The notes: generated from the sequence alone by a model not told the origin. 64,000 nucleotides of DNA from HGM04593 sp045636125 (GCA_045636125.1 JAZTWX010000016.1:62001-126000), one strand, 5' to 3'; numbered from the stretch's first letter, positions 16,474-26,169 are shown. Numbers and translations are program-made.

Positions 16474-19400
16474 TTACATAATAACTTTTTTGCCATTTAC
16501 AATGTAGATGCCCGGCTTTGTAAGTTCTATAATGCGGTTACCACGTAAGTCGTAAATTATATTATCTTCTGTGGGTGAGTCGATAATGTCGTCAATACTT
16601 GTAGTGTCAATTTCAACAATATTAATAAACTCGTTCCATCCATCAGTGGTTGCATATATGTCTTTTGAACCTAACGGAACGTACAGAGTACACTCGTTTT
16701 TATTCACCCCTTCAAACACGCTGTAATCGTTTATTTCAAAAAGTTTGTCGCCGGGGATATATGATGTAATACTTTTGGTATTAGAGCTGCAATTGAAATC
16801 ATAATCATTTAGCGTAGTAACCTTTTCGCCAATTGTAATAGATTCCAATGTTGAGAATGACCATAATGAGCTACCGGTTACGTTGCGTCCTAAATATAAA
16901 GTTTTTAATGCGGTATAACAGAAAGCGGAAGCTTCATAAGATGCACCACCAAAAGTTCCATCTAATGATAGTGCAATATCGCTATCCTCTATATACACAT
17001 TCCTTAAATTACAACAATCTTCAAAAACTCCATATTCAATACTTGTTACACTGCCGGGGATTTTAAGACTTGTTAACCCGGTGCAACCGCCGAATGCATA
17101 TTCTGCAATTTCTGTTGTTCCTTCCTTAACAATGAATGATGTGTTGTCCGGCATTGTACCGATGTAGTCATAAAGTACCTTACCCACATACATAGCTCCA
17201 TCGGGTTGTGCATTATACCACGCTGTACCGTAGAACGCGCTGCTTCCAATGCTTGTTACGCTATTTGGGATAGTAATGCTTTCAAGGCCGCTGCAAACAT
17301 AGAACGCATAATCTCCAATGCTTGTTACGCTGTTGGGAATTGTGATGCTTGTGAGGCCGGTGCAACCACGGAACGCATATCCTGCAATTTCTGTTGTTCC
17401 TTCTTTAACAATAAATGATGTATTGTCCGGCATTCTACCTTTGTAGCCATAAAGAACCTTACCCACATACATAGCTCCGTCGGGTTGTGCATTATACCAC
17501 GCTGTACCGTAGAATGCGCTGCTTCCAATGCTTGTTACGCTGTTTGGGATAGTAATGCTTGTGAGGCCGGTGCAATCCTCGAACGCGTAGCTTCCAATGC
17601 TTGTTACGCTATTGGGGATAGTAATGCTTGTGAGGCCGGTGCAACGAGCGAACGCAGAATATCCAATGCTTGTTACGCTATTGGGTATTTTTGTGTTTTT
17701 GCAGCCTGCTATAAGTGTATTGGTTGCTGTTTCTATTATTGCATTGCAATTGTTGCGACTGTCATAGACTCTATTTCTGTCATCAACAACAATGCTTGCA
17801 AGGCCGGTGCAACCATTGAACGCGCTGCTTCCAATGCTTATTACGCTGTTGGGAATTGTGATGCTTGTGAGGCCGGTGCAAGCATTGAACGCGCCGCTTC
17901 CAATGCTTGTTACGCTGTTGGGTATAGTAATGCTTGCAAGGCTGCTGCAATTATAGAACGCGTAATCTTCAATGCTTGTTACGCTGTTGGGAATTGTGAT
18001 GCTTGCAAGGCCGCTGCAAGCAAAGAACGCATCTTCTCCTATGCTTGTTACGCCTTCTTCTATTATAACCTTTTTAATATAGTTTTTGCAATCACTCCAC
18101 GGACTCCCATAATAATAATCAAAATTCGTCATTGCTCCTGTTCCACTAATAGTGAGAGCGCCGTTTGCATACTCCCATATTAGGTTTTCTCCACAATCGC
18201 CGCCAAATCTTGCAAATATTTTCCAACCTTCGCTGTTCATATATTCAGCAAAATGATTATTGGGAAGATACAGCAGAGCGTTGTTTGCAATGTATTTAAA
18301 GGCTTCTGTGCCTAAAGTGGGTGGAACGGTAGATAATGTGGTGACTTTTGCTAAATTGGTGCAACCATTAAAGGCGTAGCCTCCAATACTTTGTACATTA
18401 TATGGAATGGTTATTTCTTCCAATTTAGTACACCCGCGAAAAGCCCTTTCTTTAATGTCGGTTATGCTGCTTGGTAATTCAACATTCTGAATTTCGGTTT
18501 GTTTATAAAATGCGTATTTACCAACAGTGGTGACACCTTCGCGGATTATTACTTTGTTTATATAACTACTGAATTTGGTCCAGGGAACGGGGTTGGCGCT
18601 GTTGTAATCGTACATCTCTCCTGTACCTTCAATTATGAGCGTGTTGCCGTCGAATCCCCAGTTTACCGATGCACCGCATTCTCCGTGTGGTTCTTCGATG
18701 TTCGTAAAAGCGTTCCAAACATCAGTTGTTGAATATGCATCAAGAGCGTTTAGCGGAATGTGAAGCACTGCATCGTTAGCAATATCTCTGAACGCGTTTT
18801 CTCCGGCCACGGGTGGGGTAGCAGATATTACTGTTACGTGGCGCAATTTGCTGCAACCGTCGAACGCATAAGCTCCTATTGATGTTACTCCTTCGCCAAT
18901 TACCACTTGTTCAAGCGCTTCACAATAGTCGAATGCATAATAGCCAATGCTTTTAACACTGCTGGGAATAATTATGCTTTTGAAATTACAGTGCGACAGC
19001 GCTGCGCGTCCAATATTTTCGGTACTTTCGGGAATTGTGAATTCAGTTAAAGATGTGCAGTATTGGAATGCGTAGTCCCCAAAACTTGTGATGTTGTTAC
19101 CCACTTTAATATCGACCAACTTTTCGCAACGATAGAAAGCTTTGTTTCCTATCGTTGTTACACTGTTTTGAATTTCAACGCTTGCGAGGCTGGGCATAAA
19201 AGAAAAGATATTTTCACCTATAGCGGTAATTCCCTCCTCTATTTTTACCGATTCAATATAACTCTCTAACGCATTCCAAGGTGCTAGGCTTGTGCTGAAT
19301 TCCACCACGCCTGTACCTTTAATAAAAAGTGTGCTGTCTTTTAACTCCCACGTTGCGTTGCTGCCACAAGTGCCGTATGTTTCAATAATGTTTGTAAACT

Positions 19401-20262
19401 CTTTCCAGCCGTTTGCTGCTGAATAGGCTGCTGTTGCACCGGCCGGTACGTATAGGATGGGGTTACGGTTTACAACATATTCAAATACCGATGCATCTAT
19501 GTCAAAAATATTTTCACCGGGTATACGAGATAGTATAAATGTCAATTTGTAGCATCCGAAGAAAGCGTCATGCCCAATTTGTGTTACTGTGCTTGGAATT
19601 TCAATACTTTTCAGTTCGCTACATCCACTGAACGCGCTCTCACCAATTGCTGTTATGCCGGAGGGGATTGTACTGCTCTTGCAGCCAACTACAAGTGTGT
19701 TGCTCTTTGTTTCTATTATTGCGTTGCATCCTTCTCGGCTGTCGTAAGTTGTGTTGCCGTTTTCAACAACAATTTCAGTCAAACTTTTGCAATCCTGGAA
19801 TGCGCTGCTTTCGATATTAATTACACTTGCTGGAATTGTGATACTTTCGAGTGAGCTGCATTTGTCGAATGCTGTATATAAAATACTTTCAACACCATTA
19901 GGGATTGTTACGTTAACTAGTCCGACGCAAGCTGAAAATGCGTTTTCATTAATACTTTTAACATTGTCGCCAATGATTATTTCGGTGAGGCCACCGCAAT
20001 ACCAGAACGCACTATACCCAATTTCTGTTACATTGTAAGTCTTTCCTTTGTATTTGACGGTCGATGGTATTACTACCGAACCGCTGTACTCGTCGTCATA
20101 TTCTATTTGGTTTTTCCCTTTGTATGTTACTGCGACGCTATTTTTGTCCTCGTCGGTTATCTTGTAAAATATTCCACCCACCTCAAAGTCGTGAGCAAGG
20201 GAACTTGTACTGCATAACAGCATAAACGCTGTAAGCAGATTAAAAAAACTAATGTTTTTCAT
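16474..20262 (-). CDS. Giant BspA-like leucine-rich repeat surface protein
   Basis: The 1262-residue exported protein starts with a signal peptide (MKNISFFNLLTAFMLLCSTSSLAHD). It then has an N-terminal domain shared with the second LRR protein at 26337 (DFEVGGIFYKITDEDK). Most of the length is LRR_5/Treponema-BspA repeats of the form 'L.SITIPNSVTSIGSYAF..C', about 23 residues each. Two or three short Gly-Thr/Trp modules (such as CGASVNWGFDGNTLIIEGTG) break up the repeats. The C-terminus DLRGNRI...GIYIVNGKKVIM resembles a T9SS sorting tail. Such proteins are linked with adhesion to host matrix or other bacteria. It is AT-richer than its neighbours and contains a 279-bp internal tandem duplication. 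The start is 25 bp after ispE ends. Confidence 0.9.
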   Translation of the reverse strand: MKNISFFNLLTAFMLLCSTSSLAHDFEVGGIFYKITDEDKNSVAVTYKGKNQIEYDDEYSGSVVIPSTVKYKGKTYNVTEIGYSAFWYCGGLTEIIIGDNVKSINENAFSACVGLVNVTIPNGVESILYTAFDKCSSLESITIPASVINIESSAFQDCKSLTEIVVENGNTTYDSREGCNAIIETKSNTLVVGCKSSTIPSGITAIGESAFSGCSELKSIEIPSTVTQIGHDAFFGCYKLTFILSRIPGENIFDIDASVFEYVVNRNPILYVPAGATAAYSAANGWKEFTNIIETYGTCGSNATWELKDSTLFIKGTGVVEFSTSLAPWNALESYIESVKIEEGITAIGENIFSFMPSLASVEIQNSVTTIGNKAFYRCEKLVDIKVGNNITSFGDYAFQYCTSLTEFTIPESTENIGRAALSHCNFKSIIIPSSVKSIGYYAFDYCEALEQVVIGEGVTSIGAYAFDGCSKLRHVTVISATPPVAGENAFRDIANDAVLHIPLNALDAYSTTDVWNAFTNIEEPHGECGASVNWGFDGNTLIIEGTGEMYDYNSANPVPWTKFSSYINKVIIREGVTTVGKYAFYKQTEIQNVELPSSITDIKERAFRGCTKLEEITIPYNVQSIGGYAFNGCTNLAKVTTLSTVPPTLGTEAFKYIANNALLYLPNNHFAEYMNSEGWKIFARFGGDCGENLIWEYANGALTISGTGAMTNFDYYYGSPWSDCKNYIKKVIIEEGVTSIGEDAFFACSGLASITIPNSVTSIEDYAFYNCSSLASITIPNSVTSIGSGAFNACTGLTSITIPNSVISIGSSAFNGCTGLASIVVDDRNRVYDSRNNCNAIIETATNTLIAGCKNTKIPNSVTSIGYSAFARCTGLTSITIPNSVTSIGSYAFEDCTGLTSITIPNSVTSIGSSAFYGTAWYNAQPDGAMYVGKVLYGYKGRMPDNTSFIVKEGTTEIAGYAFRGCTGLTSITIPNSVTSIGDYAFYVCSGLESITIPNSVTSIGSSAFYGTAWYNAQPDGAMYVGKVLYDYIGTMPDNTSFIVKEGTTEIAEYAFGGCTGLTSLKIPGSVTSIEYGVFEDCCNLRNVYIEDSDIALSLDGTFGGASYEASAFCYTALKTLYLGRNVTGSSLWSFSTLESITIGEKVTTLNDYDFNCSSNTKSITSYIPGDKLFEINDYSVFEGVNKNECTLYVPLGSKDIYATTDGWNEFINIVEIDTTSIDDIIDSPTEDNIIYDLRGNRIIELTKPGIYIVNGKKVIM
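17100..17660 (-). repeat. 279-bp intragenic tandem duplication in the LRR gene
   Basis: The stretch beginning near 17147 recurs about 279 bp further on (near 17426) with very high identity. It encodes the unusual non-LRR insert with AWYNAQPDGAMYVGKVLY plus the adjoining repeats. A 93-codon period keeps the frame. It is a recent duplication and a site where recombination could change repeat number. Confidence 0.75.
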
Positions 20263-20286
20263 AATTGTTAATCTGTTTTCTTCTTC

Positions 20287-21120
20287 TTATTCGCACTTGT
20301 TGCACCAGCAGAACATACCGGGGAAGAGTTCTTTTATTGTTTCCACATTTTGTTCTTCTTTGAAAATTCCAAAGAACGAGGAACCCGAACCTGACATTGA
20401 TGCGTATACGGCGCCCATCGAATAGAGCTTTTCTTTTATGGCTTCGCACGATGGATGCTTTGCAAAAACACTCTTTTCAAAATCGTTTTTCATAGCTCCG
20501 CACCACTCTTCGGCGGGTTGTGCGGCAATTGTGGTGAGCGGTGTTTGGGGTGCGGCGGGTACCACAAGCGAGTAGGCCTCTTTTGTGGAAATGTGAATGT
20601 CGGGCTTCACGAGCACCAGGTGGTAGCCGGCAAGCGAACAGGGGGTGGGCGAGAGAATGTTGCCTATTCCTGTGGCGTATGCGGGTGTGTTTTTGATGAA
20701 AAATGCGCAGTCGGCTCCCAAGCGTGCAGCGTAGGCCTCGAGTTGCTCATCGCTTAGTGCGAGCTCTGCAATTTCGTTAAGCATCTTAAGGGCAAAAGCC
20801 GCGTCGGCCGAACCTCCGCCCAACCCTGCACCGGTGGGTATGTGCTTGTAAAGCGAAATTTCCACTTTTGGCATCTTGTGGTCGGCTGCAAGAATCTTAT
20901 AGGCCTTTACCACGAGGTTGTCGTCGTCGCTGCCGTCGAACTGCGCGTTGAACATCTTGAATGTGTACTGCGGCGCATCGTCGTCGGTGGCGAGGGTAAT
21001 TTCCAGAATATCCTGCAAAGGGATGGGGTAGAAGATTGTTTCGAGGTTGTGGTAGCCGTCGGGGCGTTTCTCAACAACATCGAGCCCGAGGTTTATTTTT
21101 GCGTTAGGAAATGTTATCAT
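20287..21120 (-). CDS. ispE: 4-diphosphocytidyl-2-C-methyl-D-erythritol kinase
   Basis: This GHMP-family kinase phosphorylates CDP-ME in the non-mevalonate isoprenoid pathway. The 277 residues start MITFPNAKINLGLDVVEKRPDGYH, which is the family N-terminus, and contain the ATP loop IPTGAGLGGGSADAA and the C-terminal MSGSGSSFFGIF motif. An upstream ATG at 21195 would add 25 residues, but the promoter box at 21141-21148 leaves a leader of only about 15 nt, so 21120 is the start. The giant LRR gene follows on the same strand, possibly cotranscribed. Confidence 0.95.
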   Translation of the reverse strand: MITFPNAKINLGLDVVEKRPDGYHNLETIFYPIPLQDILEITLATDDDAPQYTFKMFNAQFDGSDDDNLVVKAYKILAADHKMPKVEISLYKHIPTGAGLGGGSADAAFALKMLNEIAELALSDEQLEAYAARLGADCAFFIKNTPAYATGIGNILSPTPCSLAGYHLVLVKPDIHISTKEAYSLVVPAAPQTPLTTIAAQPAEEWCGAMKNDFEKSVFAKHPSCEAIKEKLYSMGAVYASMSGSGSSFFGIFKEEQNVETIKELFPGMFCWCNKCE

Positions 21121-21140
21121 ACTGCTTTTTTCTTTTCCCG

Positions 21141-21172
21141 CGAAAATACAAGAATTCTTTTTAATGGTCAAC
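21141..21172 (-). promoter_or_regulatory. ispE promoter
   Basis: On the minus strand GTTG (21172-21169), a 20-bp spacer and TATTTTCG (21148-21141) approximate the Bacteroidetes TTTG/TAnnTTTG promoter. Confidence 0.55.
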
Positions 21173-21205
21173 ACTCGCGGGGCATTTTTATACAAAACAT
21201 CTGTA

Positions 21206-21814
21206 TTAAAAAATATCGTCTTTCACATATCTCCACGTGGGTACGTATCCCTCGGTTGTGTCGCGCAGAATAAAAAAGCTGTTTTTCTTTTCCAAGTGGA
21301 ACTTTGCGTTGTTTCGCGTGCGTTTGATTATATTCTTTCTTGTGCCGAAGAATACTCCTTTCTCTTTTTCGCTTGCCATTTCAAGGTTTATGCAGTGCAC
21401 AATTTTCCGGTCTTTCAAAAAAAGTAACCCCTCGCTACCATACTGAATATTATGGCTTTTTGCATACTTCACAAGTTCTGCATCTTCTTGCTTCGTGAAT
21501 GGTTTGTAATGGTTGAAATAGACAAGCGTGTCCCACTCGACAGGAATGTAATTGGCAAAATCCATTATGCATTTTGTCGTGTCTCTATGGCTGTTTTTCC
21601 ATTCTTGCCAGCGTGACTCGGCTGCGCTGTCCAGTTTGTCTTTTTCTGTTATGGAGCCGGCTTCCAGAAAGAATAGTGTTGCTTCTGTGCAAAAATCGGC
21701 AACATAGTCACAGCATTCTTTCGTCGTGAATCCATTGACTCTTTTCAGCTCAAAAAATATATAGCCGAAGCATATGAATATTGCTGTTAATGTATATAGT
21801 ATCTTTCTTTTCAT
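21206..21814 (-). CDS. Unrecognised membrane-anchored small protein
   Basis: The 202-residue protein has an N-terminal hydrophobic helix (about 4-21, ILYTLTAIFICFGYIFFEL) acting as a signal anchor. The soluble part is rich in Lys, Asp, Glu and aromatic residues and has four Cys, two of them adjacent (KECCDYVADFC). No family is recognised. A central stretch HNIQYGSEGLLFLKDRK and a C-terminal RNNAKFHLEKKNSFFILRD look like beta strands of a small compact domain. The gene is AT-richer than dnaB and ispE beside it. The gap to ispE is about 85 bp and holds the ispE promoter. Confidence 0.7.
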   Translation of the reverse strand: MKRKILYTLTAIFICFGYIFFELKRVNGFTTKECCDYVADFCTEATLFFLEAGSITEKDKLDSAAESRWQEWKNSHRDTTKCIMDFANYIPVEWDTLVYFNHYKPFTKQEDAELVKYAKSHNIQYGSEGLLFLKDRKIVHCINLEMASEKEKGVFFGTRKNIIKRTRNNAKFHLEKKNSFFILRDTTEGYVPTWRYVKDDIF

Positions 21815-21957
21815 TTTCCGTTGTTGTATGTGTTTATATTTAACGTTTTGTACAACTGATTATTGTGGATTGTGAAGAATGGCTCATTGCAAGCAACTGA
21901 TTTTTCTTCTCGGTTTATAATTTAATGTAAATTGTTGATAAGCGGGGAGCAAGATTG

Positions 21958-21989
21958 TTTGTGCAGACGGCGAAAAGAGTGTATCTTCG
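21958..21989 (+). promoter_or_regulatory. dnaB promoter
   Basis: TTTG at 21958-21961, a 20-bp spacer and TATCTTCG at 21982-21989 make a near-ideal Bacteroidetes promoter. Transcription would begin near 21996, about 55 nt ahead of dnaB. Confidence 0.75.
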
Positions 21990-22051
21990 CAGTCGCTTAC
22001 AAAAATTAACAGGAAAACGACGCCGTGCGCGCTTTTGCACGGCTATGTGAT

Positions 22052-23617
22052 ATGATGGAAACAACAAATACACCGAAGAGAAACACACGCACCCGACAGG
22101 CGGCAACGCCTCTTTTGAGTGAGTATGGACACGTTCAGCCGCAGGCGCTTGAACTGGAAGAGGCTGTTCTTGGCGCGCTTATGATTGATAGCGATGCCAT
22201 TGGTCGTTTGGGTAATATATTGAAGCCTGAATCGTTCTACGACAAACGCCACCAGCTGCTCTTTAAGGCCATTCAGGAGATGGACCTTAACGACCGTCCC
22301 ATAGATATTCTCACCGTTAACGAGTATCTGCGCAGCAAGGGCGACCTAGAAGAGGTTGGCGGCCCGGTGTATATTGCACAGCTCACAAGCCGTGTGGTTT
22401 CGTCGGTGAATATTGAGTATCACGCCAATATTATTGCGCAAAAGAAACTTGCGCGCGACCTCATTAAGTTTACAAGCAAGACACAGGTGCAGGCCTTCGA
22501 CGAGACACAGGATGTCGACGAGCTTATGCAGCAGGCCGAGGCGGAGCTCTTTGAAATTTCGCGCCACAATATGAAGCGCGATTTTACCCCTGTGAGCGGA
22601 GTTATAAAGGATGCCTATGATGCAATTCAGAAGGCGTCGCAGAATACCAGCGGTATCAGCGGCTTGAGCACCGGTTTTACCGACCTCGACAAAATGACAT
22701 CGGGTTGGCAGAATACCGACCTTATTATTCTTGCGGCCCGTCCTGCTATGGGAAAGACCGCGTTTGCCCTTTCGCTCATACGTAATATGGCGGTCGACCT
22801 CGGAATTCCTGTGGGAATGTTCTCGCTCGAGATGGGTAATGTGCAGCTTGTGAACCGTCTCATCTGTAACGTGTGCCAGATTCCCGGTGACAAGATAAAG
22901 AGCGGTAAACTCGAAAAGTATGAGTGGGGACAGCTCGACAGCAAGATTGTGGCGCTCGAAAATGCACCCATTTATGTCGACGATACTCCGCAGCTGTCGG
23001 TGTTCGAGTTGCGCTCGAAAGCGCGCCGTATGGTGCGCGAGCACGGCGTTAAGATGCTCTTTATAGACTATTTGCAGCTTATGACAGCCAACGTGGGCAA
23101 GGGTAGCCGCCAGGAGGAGATTTCAACAATCTCGCGTTCGCTCAAAGGCCTTGCCAAGGAGTTGAATATTCCCATTATGGCGCTCAGCCAGCTCAACCGT
23201 AACCTCGAAGGCCGTGAGGGTGTCGAGGGCAAACGCCCGCAGTTGAGCGACTTGCGTGAGTCGGGAGCCATTGAGCAGGATGCTGATATTGTACTCTTTG
23301 TGAACCGTCCCGAATATTTCCACATATACAAGGACGGCGATTTCGACTGGCGCAACAAGGCCGAAATTATCATTGCAAAGCACCGTAACGGTGGAACGGG
23401 CGAGGTGCGTCTTACCTTCCGCAAGGAGTATGCCCGCTTTATGAATATGGACGACGAGTCGCTGGGTAATCTCATCCCCTCGGACATTCCTGTGATGCGT
23501 GCATCGAAAATGAATGTAGGTATTGAGCCAGAGTCGCTCCCCGAAATGCCTTCGTATGTGGAGCAGGGAGGTATGCCTCCCGTCGACTTTATTGGTGGCG
23601 GTGACGTTCCTTTTTAA
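22052..23617 (+). CDS. dnaB: Replicative DNA helicase DnaB
   Basis: DnaB is the hexameric helicase that unwinds DNA at the replication fork. The protein is about 521 residues. The N-terminal DnaB domain begins ALELEEAVLGALMIDSDAIG, and the RecA-like C-terminal domain has Walker A ARPAMGKTAFAL, LFIDYLQLM as Walker B, and the SQLNRNLEGREGVEGKRPQLSDLRESGAIEQDADI block (here in parts) with the arginine finger region. It ends with a Gly/Pro-rich tail (YVEQGGMPPVDFIGGGDVPF). The start is either ATG 22052 or 22055. There is no intein. Confidence 0.97.
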   Translation: MMETTNTPKRNTRTRQAATPLLSEYGHVQPQALELEEAVLGALMIDSDAIGRLGNILKPESFYDKRHQLLFKAIQEMDLNDRPIDILTVNEYLRSKGDLEEVGGPVYIAQLTSRVVSSVNIEYHANIIAQKKLARDLIKFTSKTQVQAFDETQDVDELMQQAEAELFEISRHNMKRDFTPVSGVIKDAYDAIQKASQNTSGISGLSTGFTDLDKMTSGWQNTDLIILAARPAMGKTAFALSLIRNMAVDLGIPVGMFSLEMGNVQLVNRLICNVCQIPGDKIKSGKLEKYEWGQLDSKIVALENAPIYVDDTPQLSVFELRSKARRMVREHGVKMLFIDYLQLMTANVGKGSRQEEISTISRSLKGLAKELNIPIMALSQLNRNLEGREGVEGKRPQLSDLRESGAIEQDADIVLFVNRPEYFHIYKDGDFDWRNKAEIIIAKHRNGGTGEVRLTFRKEYARFMNMDDESLGNLIPSDIPVMRASKMNVGIEPESLPEMPSYVEQGGMPPVDFIGGGDVPF

Positions 23618-23701
23618 CGACACATTGAGTAAAAAGGCGCGGATATTCTTTTTGTGGAATATTTTTACTATCTTCGCGCTGCATTAAATAAAAAGAATAA
23701 A

Positions 23702-24790
23702 ATGAGCAAAATAATACTTACCGGCGACCGCCCCACAGGTCGCCTTCACTTGGGACACTACGTGGGTTCTCTGCGCCGTCGCGTGGAGCTTCAGAATTCG
23801 GGAGAATTTGAGAAAATCTTCATTATGATTGCCGATGCGCAGGCGCTCACCGACAATGCCGATAATCCCGAAAAGGTGCGTCAGAACATCATCGAGGTTG
23901 CGCTCGACTACCTTTCGGTAGGTATCGACCCCTCGCAGTGTACAATCTTCATTCAGTCGCAGGTGCCCGAATTGTGCGAGCTCGCCTTCTACTATATGAA
24001 CCTTGTTACAGTGTCGCGCCTGCAGCGTAACCCCACAGTGAAGACCGAGATTCAGATGCGTAATTTCGAAACAAGCATCCCCGTGGGCTTCTTCACTTAC
24101 CCCATAAGCCAGGCGTCCGACATCACAGCCTTCCGCGCAACAACAGTGCCCGCTGGCGAGGACCAGCAGCCTATGATTGAGCAGGCCCGCGAAATTGCAC
24201 GCCGCTTCAATGGAATTTACGGCGACACTCTTGTGGAACCCGAAATTCTCCTCCCCACAAACGCAGCCTGCCTGCGCTTGCCGGGAACCGACGGAAAAGC
24301 CAAAATGAGCAAGTCGCTCGGTAACTGCATCTATCTTTCCGACACAGCCGAAGAGCTCCGCCAGCACGTTATGGGTATGTATACCGACCCCGACCACTTG
24401 CGCGTTCAAGACCCCGGAAAGGTTGAGGGTAACACCGTGTTCACATATCTCGACGCATTCTGCAAGCCCGAGCATTTTGAAAAATACCTCCCCGATTATC
24501 CCTCGCTCGACGAGCTCAAAGCTCACTACCGCCGCGGAGGATTGGGCGATGTAAAGGTGAAGAAATTCCTCATTGCCATATTGGAAGAGGAACTCGCGCC
24601 CATACGCGCACGCCGCAAGGAGTGGGAACAGAATATCCCTGCCGTGTACCGTTTGCTCGAAGAGGGTTGCGCAGCTGCCCGCGCCGTTGCTTCTGATACT
24701 CTTGCCGATGTTCGCCGTGCAATGAAGATAAACTATTTCGAGGACAAAGAACTCATTGAGGAGCAGGCACGCCGTTTCCACGGAGAGTAA
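23702..24790 (+). CDS. trpS: Tryptophan-tRNA ligase
   Basis: A class I synthetase that charges tRNA-Trp. The 362 residues contain the HIGH-like motif GRLHLGHYVGS close to the N-terminus and KMSKS in GKAKMSKSLGN. The segment PVGFFTYPISQASDI, typical of the family, lies in the catalytic core. The start MSKIILTGDRPTG at 23702 is chosen; a TATCTTCG box at 23669-23676 (TTTG 14 bp upstream, shorter than usual) would place the start of the RNA past the earlier in-frame codon at 23654. It is 84 bp after dnaB. Confidence 0.96.
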   Translation: MSKIILTGDRPTGRLHLGHYVGSLRRRVELQNSGEFEKIFIMIADAQALTDNADNPEKVRQNIIEVALDYLSVGIDPSQCTIFIQSQVPELCELAFYYMNLVTVSRLQRNPTVKTEIQMRNFETSIPVGFFTYPISQASDITAFRATTVPAGEDQQPMIEQAREIARRFNGIYGDTLVEPEILLPTNAACLRLPGTDGKAKMSKSLGNCIYLSDTAEELRQHVMGMYTDPDHLRVQDPGKVEGNTVFTYLDAFCKPEHFEKYLPDYPSLDELKAHYRRGGLGDVKVKKFLIAILEEELAPIRARRKEWEQNIPAVYRLLEEGCAAARAVASDTLADVRRAMKINYFEDKELIEEQARRFHGE

Positions 24791-24810
24791 TGTTCTCTTG
24801 TAAACATAGA

Positions 24811-24853
24811 AACAGCACACCCTGTACGCTGTGAGCGTGCAGGGTGTGCTGTT
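24811..24853 (+). terminator. trpS terminator
   Basis: A 20-bp stem (24811-24830 with 24834-24853, one G-T pair) with a GTG loop lies 20 bp after the trpS stop. Confidence 0.8.
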
Positions 24854-24921
24854 CTTATGTAGTCTTTGAACGCTGCGGTTGTTGCGGGTAATTCCAGGAG
24901 CGCTTGCGGTGTCTGAAAAAA

Positions 24922-24951
24922 AAATGCGCAGGCCGTGTGGCCTGCGCATTT
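24922..24951 (-). terminator. galE terminator
   Basis: A perfect 13-bp stem (24922-24934 with 24939-24951) with a GTGT loop lies just past the galE stop. On the minus strand it runs into a long T tract. Confidence 0.82.
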
Positions 24952-24970
24952 ATTGTGGGTAACGGGTTTG

Positions 24971-25987
24971 TTATTCCTCGAAACCGTTGGGGTTGTTCTT
25001 TTGCCAGTTCCAGCTGTCGCGGCACATCTCCTCAATACCGAACTGAGCCTTCCAGCCGAGCTCTGCCTCTGCTTTCGCAGGGTTGCAGTAGCAAGTAGCG
25101 ATGTCTCCCGGGCGGCGGGGTTTGATAGAGTAGGGAACGGGAACACCGTTGGCCTTCTCGAATGCCTTTACAACATCCAATACCGAGTAGCCGTGGCCTG
25201 TACCGATGTTGTAGATAGCAATACCTTTCTTCTCGACGATAGCCTTCAATGCTGCAACGTGAGCGCGGGCAAGGTCAACTACGTGAATGTAGTCGCGTAC
25301 GCCTGTACCGTCGTGTGTGTCGTAGTCGTCGCCGAACACGCCGAGCTCTGCACGCTTGCCCACAGCTGTCTGTGTGATGTAGGGCATAAGGTTGTTGGGT
25401 ATACCGTTGGGGTTCTCACCAATTGTACCGCTCTTGTGTGCACCAATGGGGTTGAAGTAACGGAGAAGAACGATGTTCCACTCGTTGTCGGCCTTCTGAA
25501 TATCCATAAGAACCTCCTCGAGCATCGATTTTGTCTGTCCGTAGGGATTTGTGCAGTGGCCTTTGGGGCACTCCTCGGTGATGGGGATGATAGCGGGGTC
25601 GCCATAAACGGTTGCGCTAGAAGAGAAAATCATATTCTTGCAACCGTTCTTGCGCATAACATCGGCAAGAACGAAAGTACCGTTCATGTTGTTCTCGTAG
25701 TACTCGAGGGGTTTTGCGCAGCTCTCACCCACAGCCTTCAAGCCGGCAAAGTGGATACAAGCGTCGAACTTGTGCTCGTCGAATACTTTCTGCAAGCCTT
25801 CGCGGTCGCGGATGTCCACCTTGTAGAAGGGAACCTCTTTGCCGATAATTTTTGCAACGCGTTTGAGTGAAATGGGAGACGAGTTGTCAAGGTTGTCAAC
25901 TACTACAGCCTCGTGGCCGGCCTCTGTGAGTTCAATCAAGGTGTGGCTTCCAATGAAGCCTGCACCACCAGTTAACAGGATTTTCAT
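24971..25987 (-). CDS. galE: UDP-glucose 4-epimerase
   Basis: It interconverts UDP-glucose and UDP-galactose using bound NAD. The 338 residues start MKILLTGGAGFIGSHTLIEL with the GxxGxxG NAD loop; the catalytic YxxxK is in PYGQTKSML. Other family signatures present are VDNLDNSSP and HFAGLKAVGES. An open frame continues 40 codons upstream to 26107, but those residues are Lys/Gln-rich and not part of the fold. The promoter at 26139-26169 gives a leader of about 145 nt, so 25987 is the natural start. The gene stands alone on this strand. Confidence 0.96.
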   Translation of the reverse strand: MKILLTGGAGFIGSHTLIELTEAGHEAVVVDNLDNSSPISLKRVAKIIGKEVPFYKVDIRDREGLQKVFDEHKFDACIHFAGLKAVGESCAKPLEYYENNMNGTFVLADVMRKNGCKNMIFSSSATVYGDPAIIPITEECPKGHCTNPYGQTKSMLEEVLMDIQKADNEWNIVLLRYFNPIGAHKSGTIGENPNGIPNNLMPYITQTAVGKRAELGVFGDDYDTHDGTGVRDYIHVVDLARAHVAALKAIVEKKGIAIYNIGTGHGYSVLDVVKAFEKANGVPVPYSIKPRRPGDIATCYCNPAKAEAELGWKAQFGIEEMCRDSWNWQKNNPNGFEE

Positions 25988-26138
25988 TTTGTTGATTGTT
26001 TTTTGTTGTGAACGCGGCTTTTGGCCGAATTCTTGTTTAGTTATAATGTTCTGTTTTTTTATCGCTTTTTGCAGCAGTTTTCGGGGCGCTTTCTGCAGCG
26101 CCTGCAAGAAATCGCATTATCCCAAAATGCTTGCATCG

Positions 26139-26169
26139 CAAAGTTAAATATTCTTTTCAAGAATACAAA
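26139..26169 (-). promoter_or_regulatory. galE promoter
   Basis: On the minus strand TTTG (26169-26166), a 19-bp spacer and TAACTTTG (26146-26139) match the Bacteroidetes consensus exactly. The long leader could hold regulation, but I see no strong structure in it. Confidence 0.75.

Noticed and set aside
17200..18100. Short regular repeats in the LRR gene as a CRISPR or satellite
   Set aside because: They encode 23-residue LRR units in frame, so protein repeats explain them.
23684..24949. Open frame of 421 codons on the minus strand opposite trpS
   Set aside because: Shadow of trpS; composition (Cys, His, Val-rich) is typical of a reversed coding frame.
25987..26107. Extended galE start at 26107
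   Set aside because: The first 40 codons are Lys/Gln-rich and lie before the NAD-binding fold; the ATG at 25987 fits the family.
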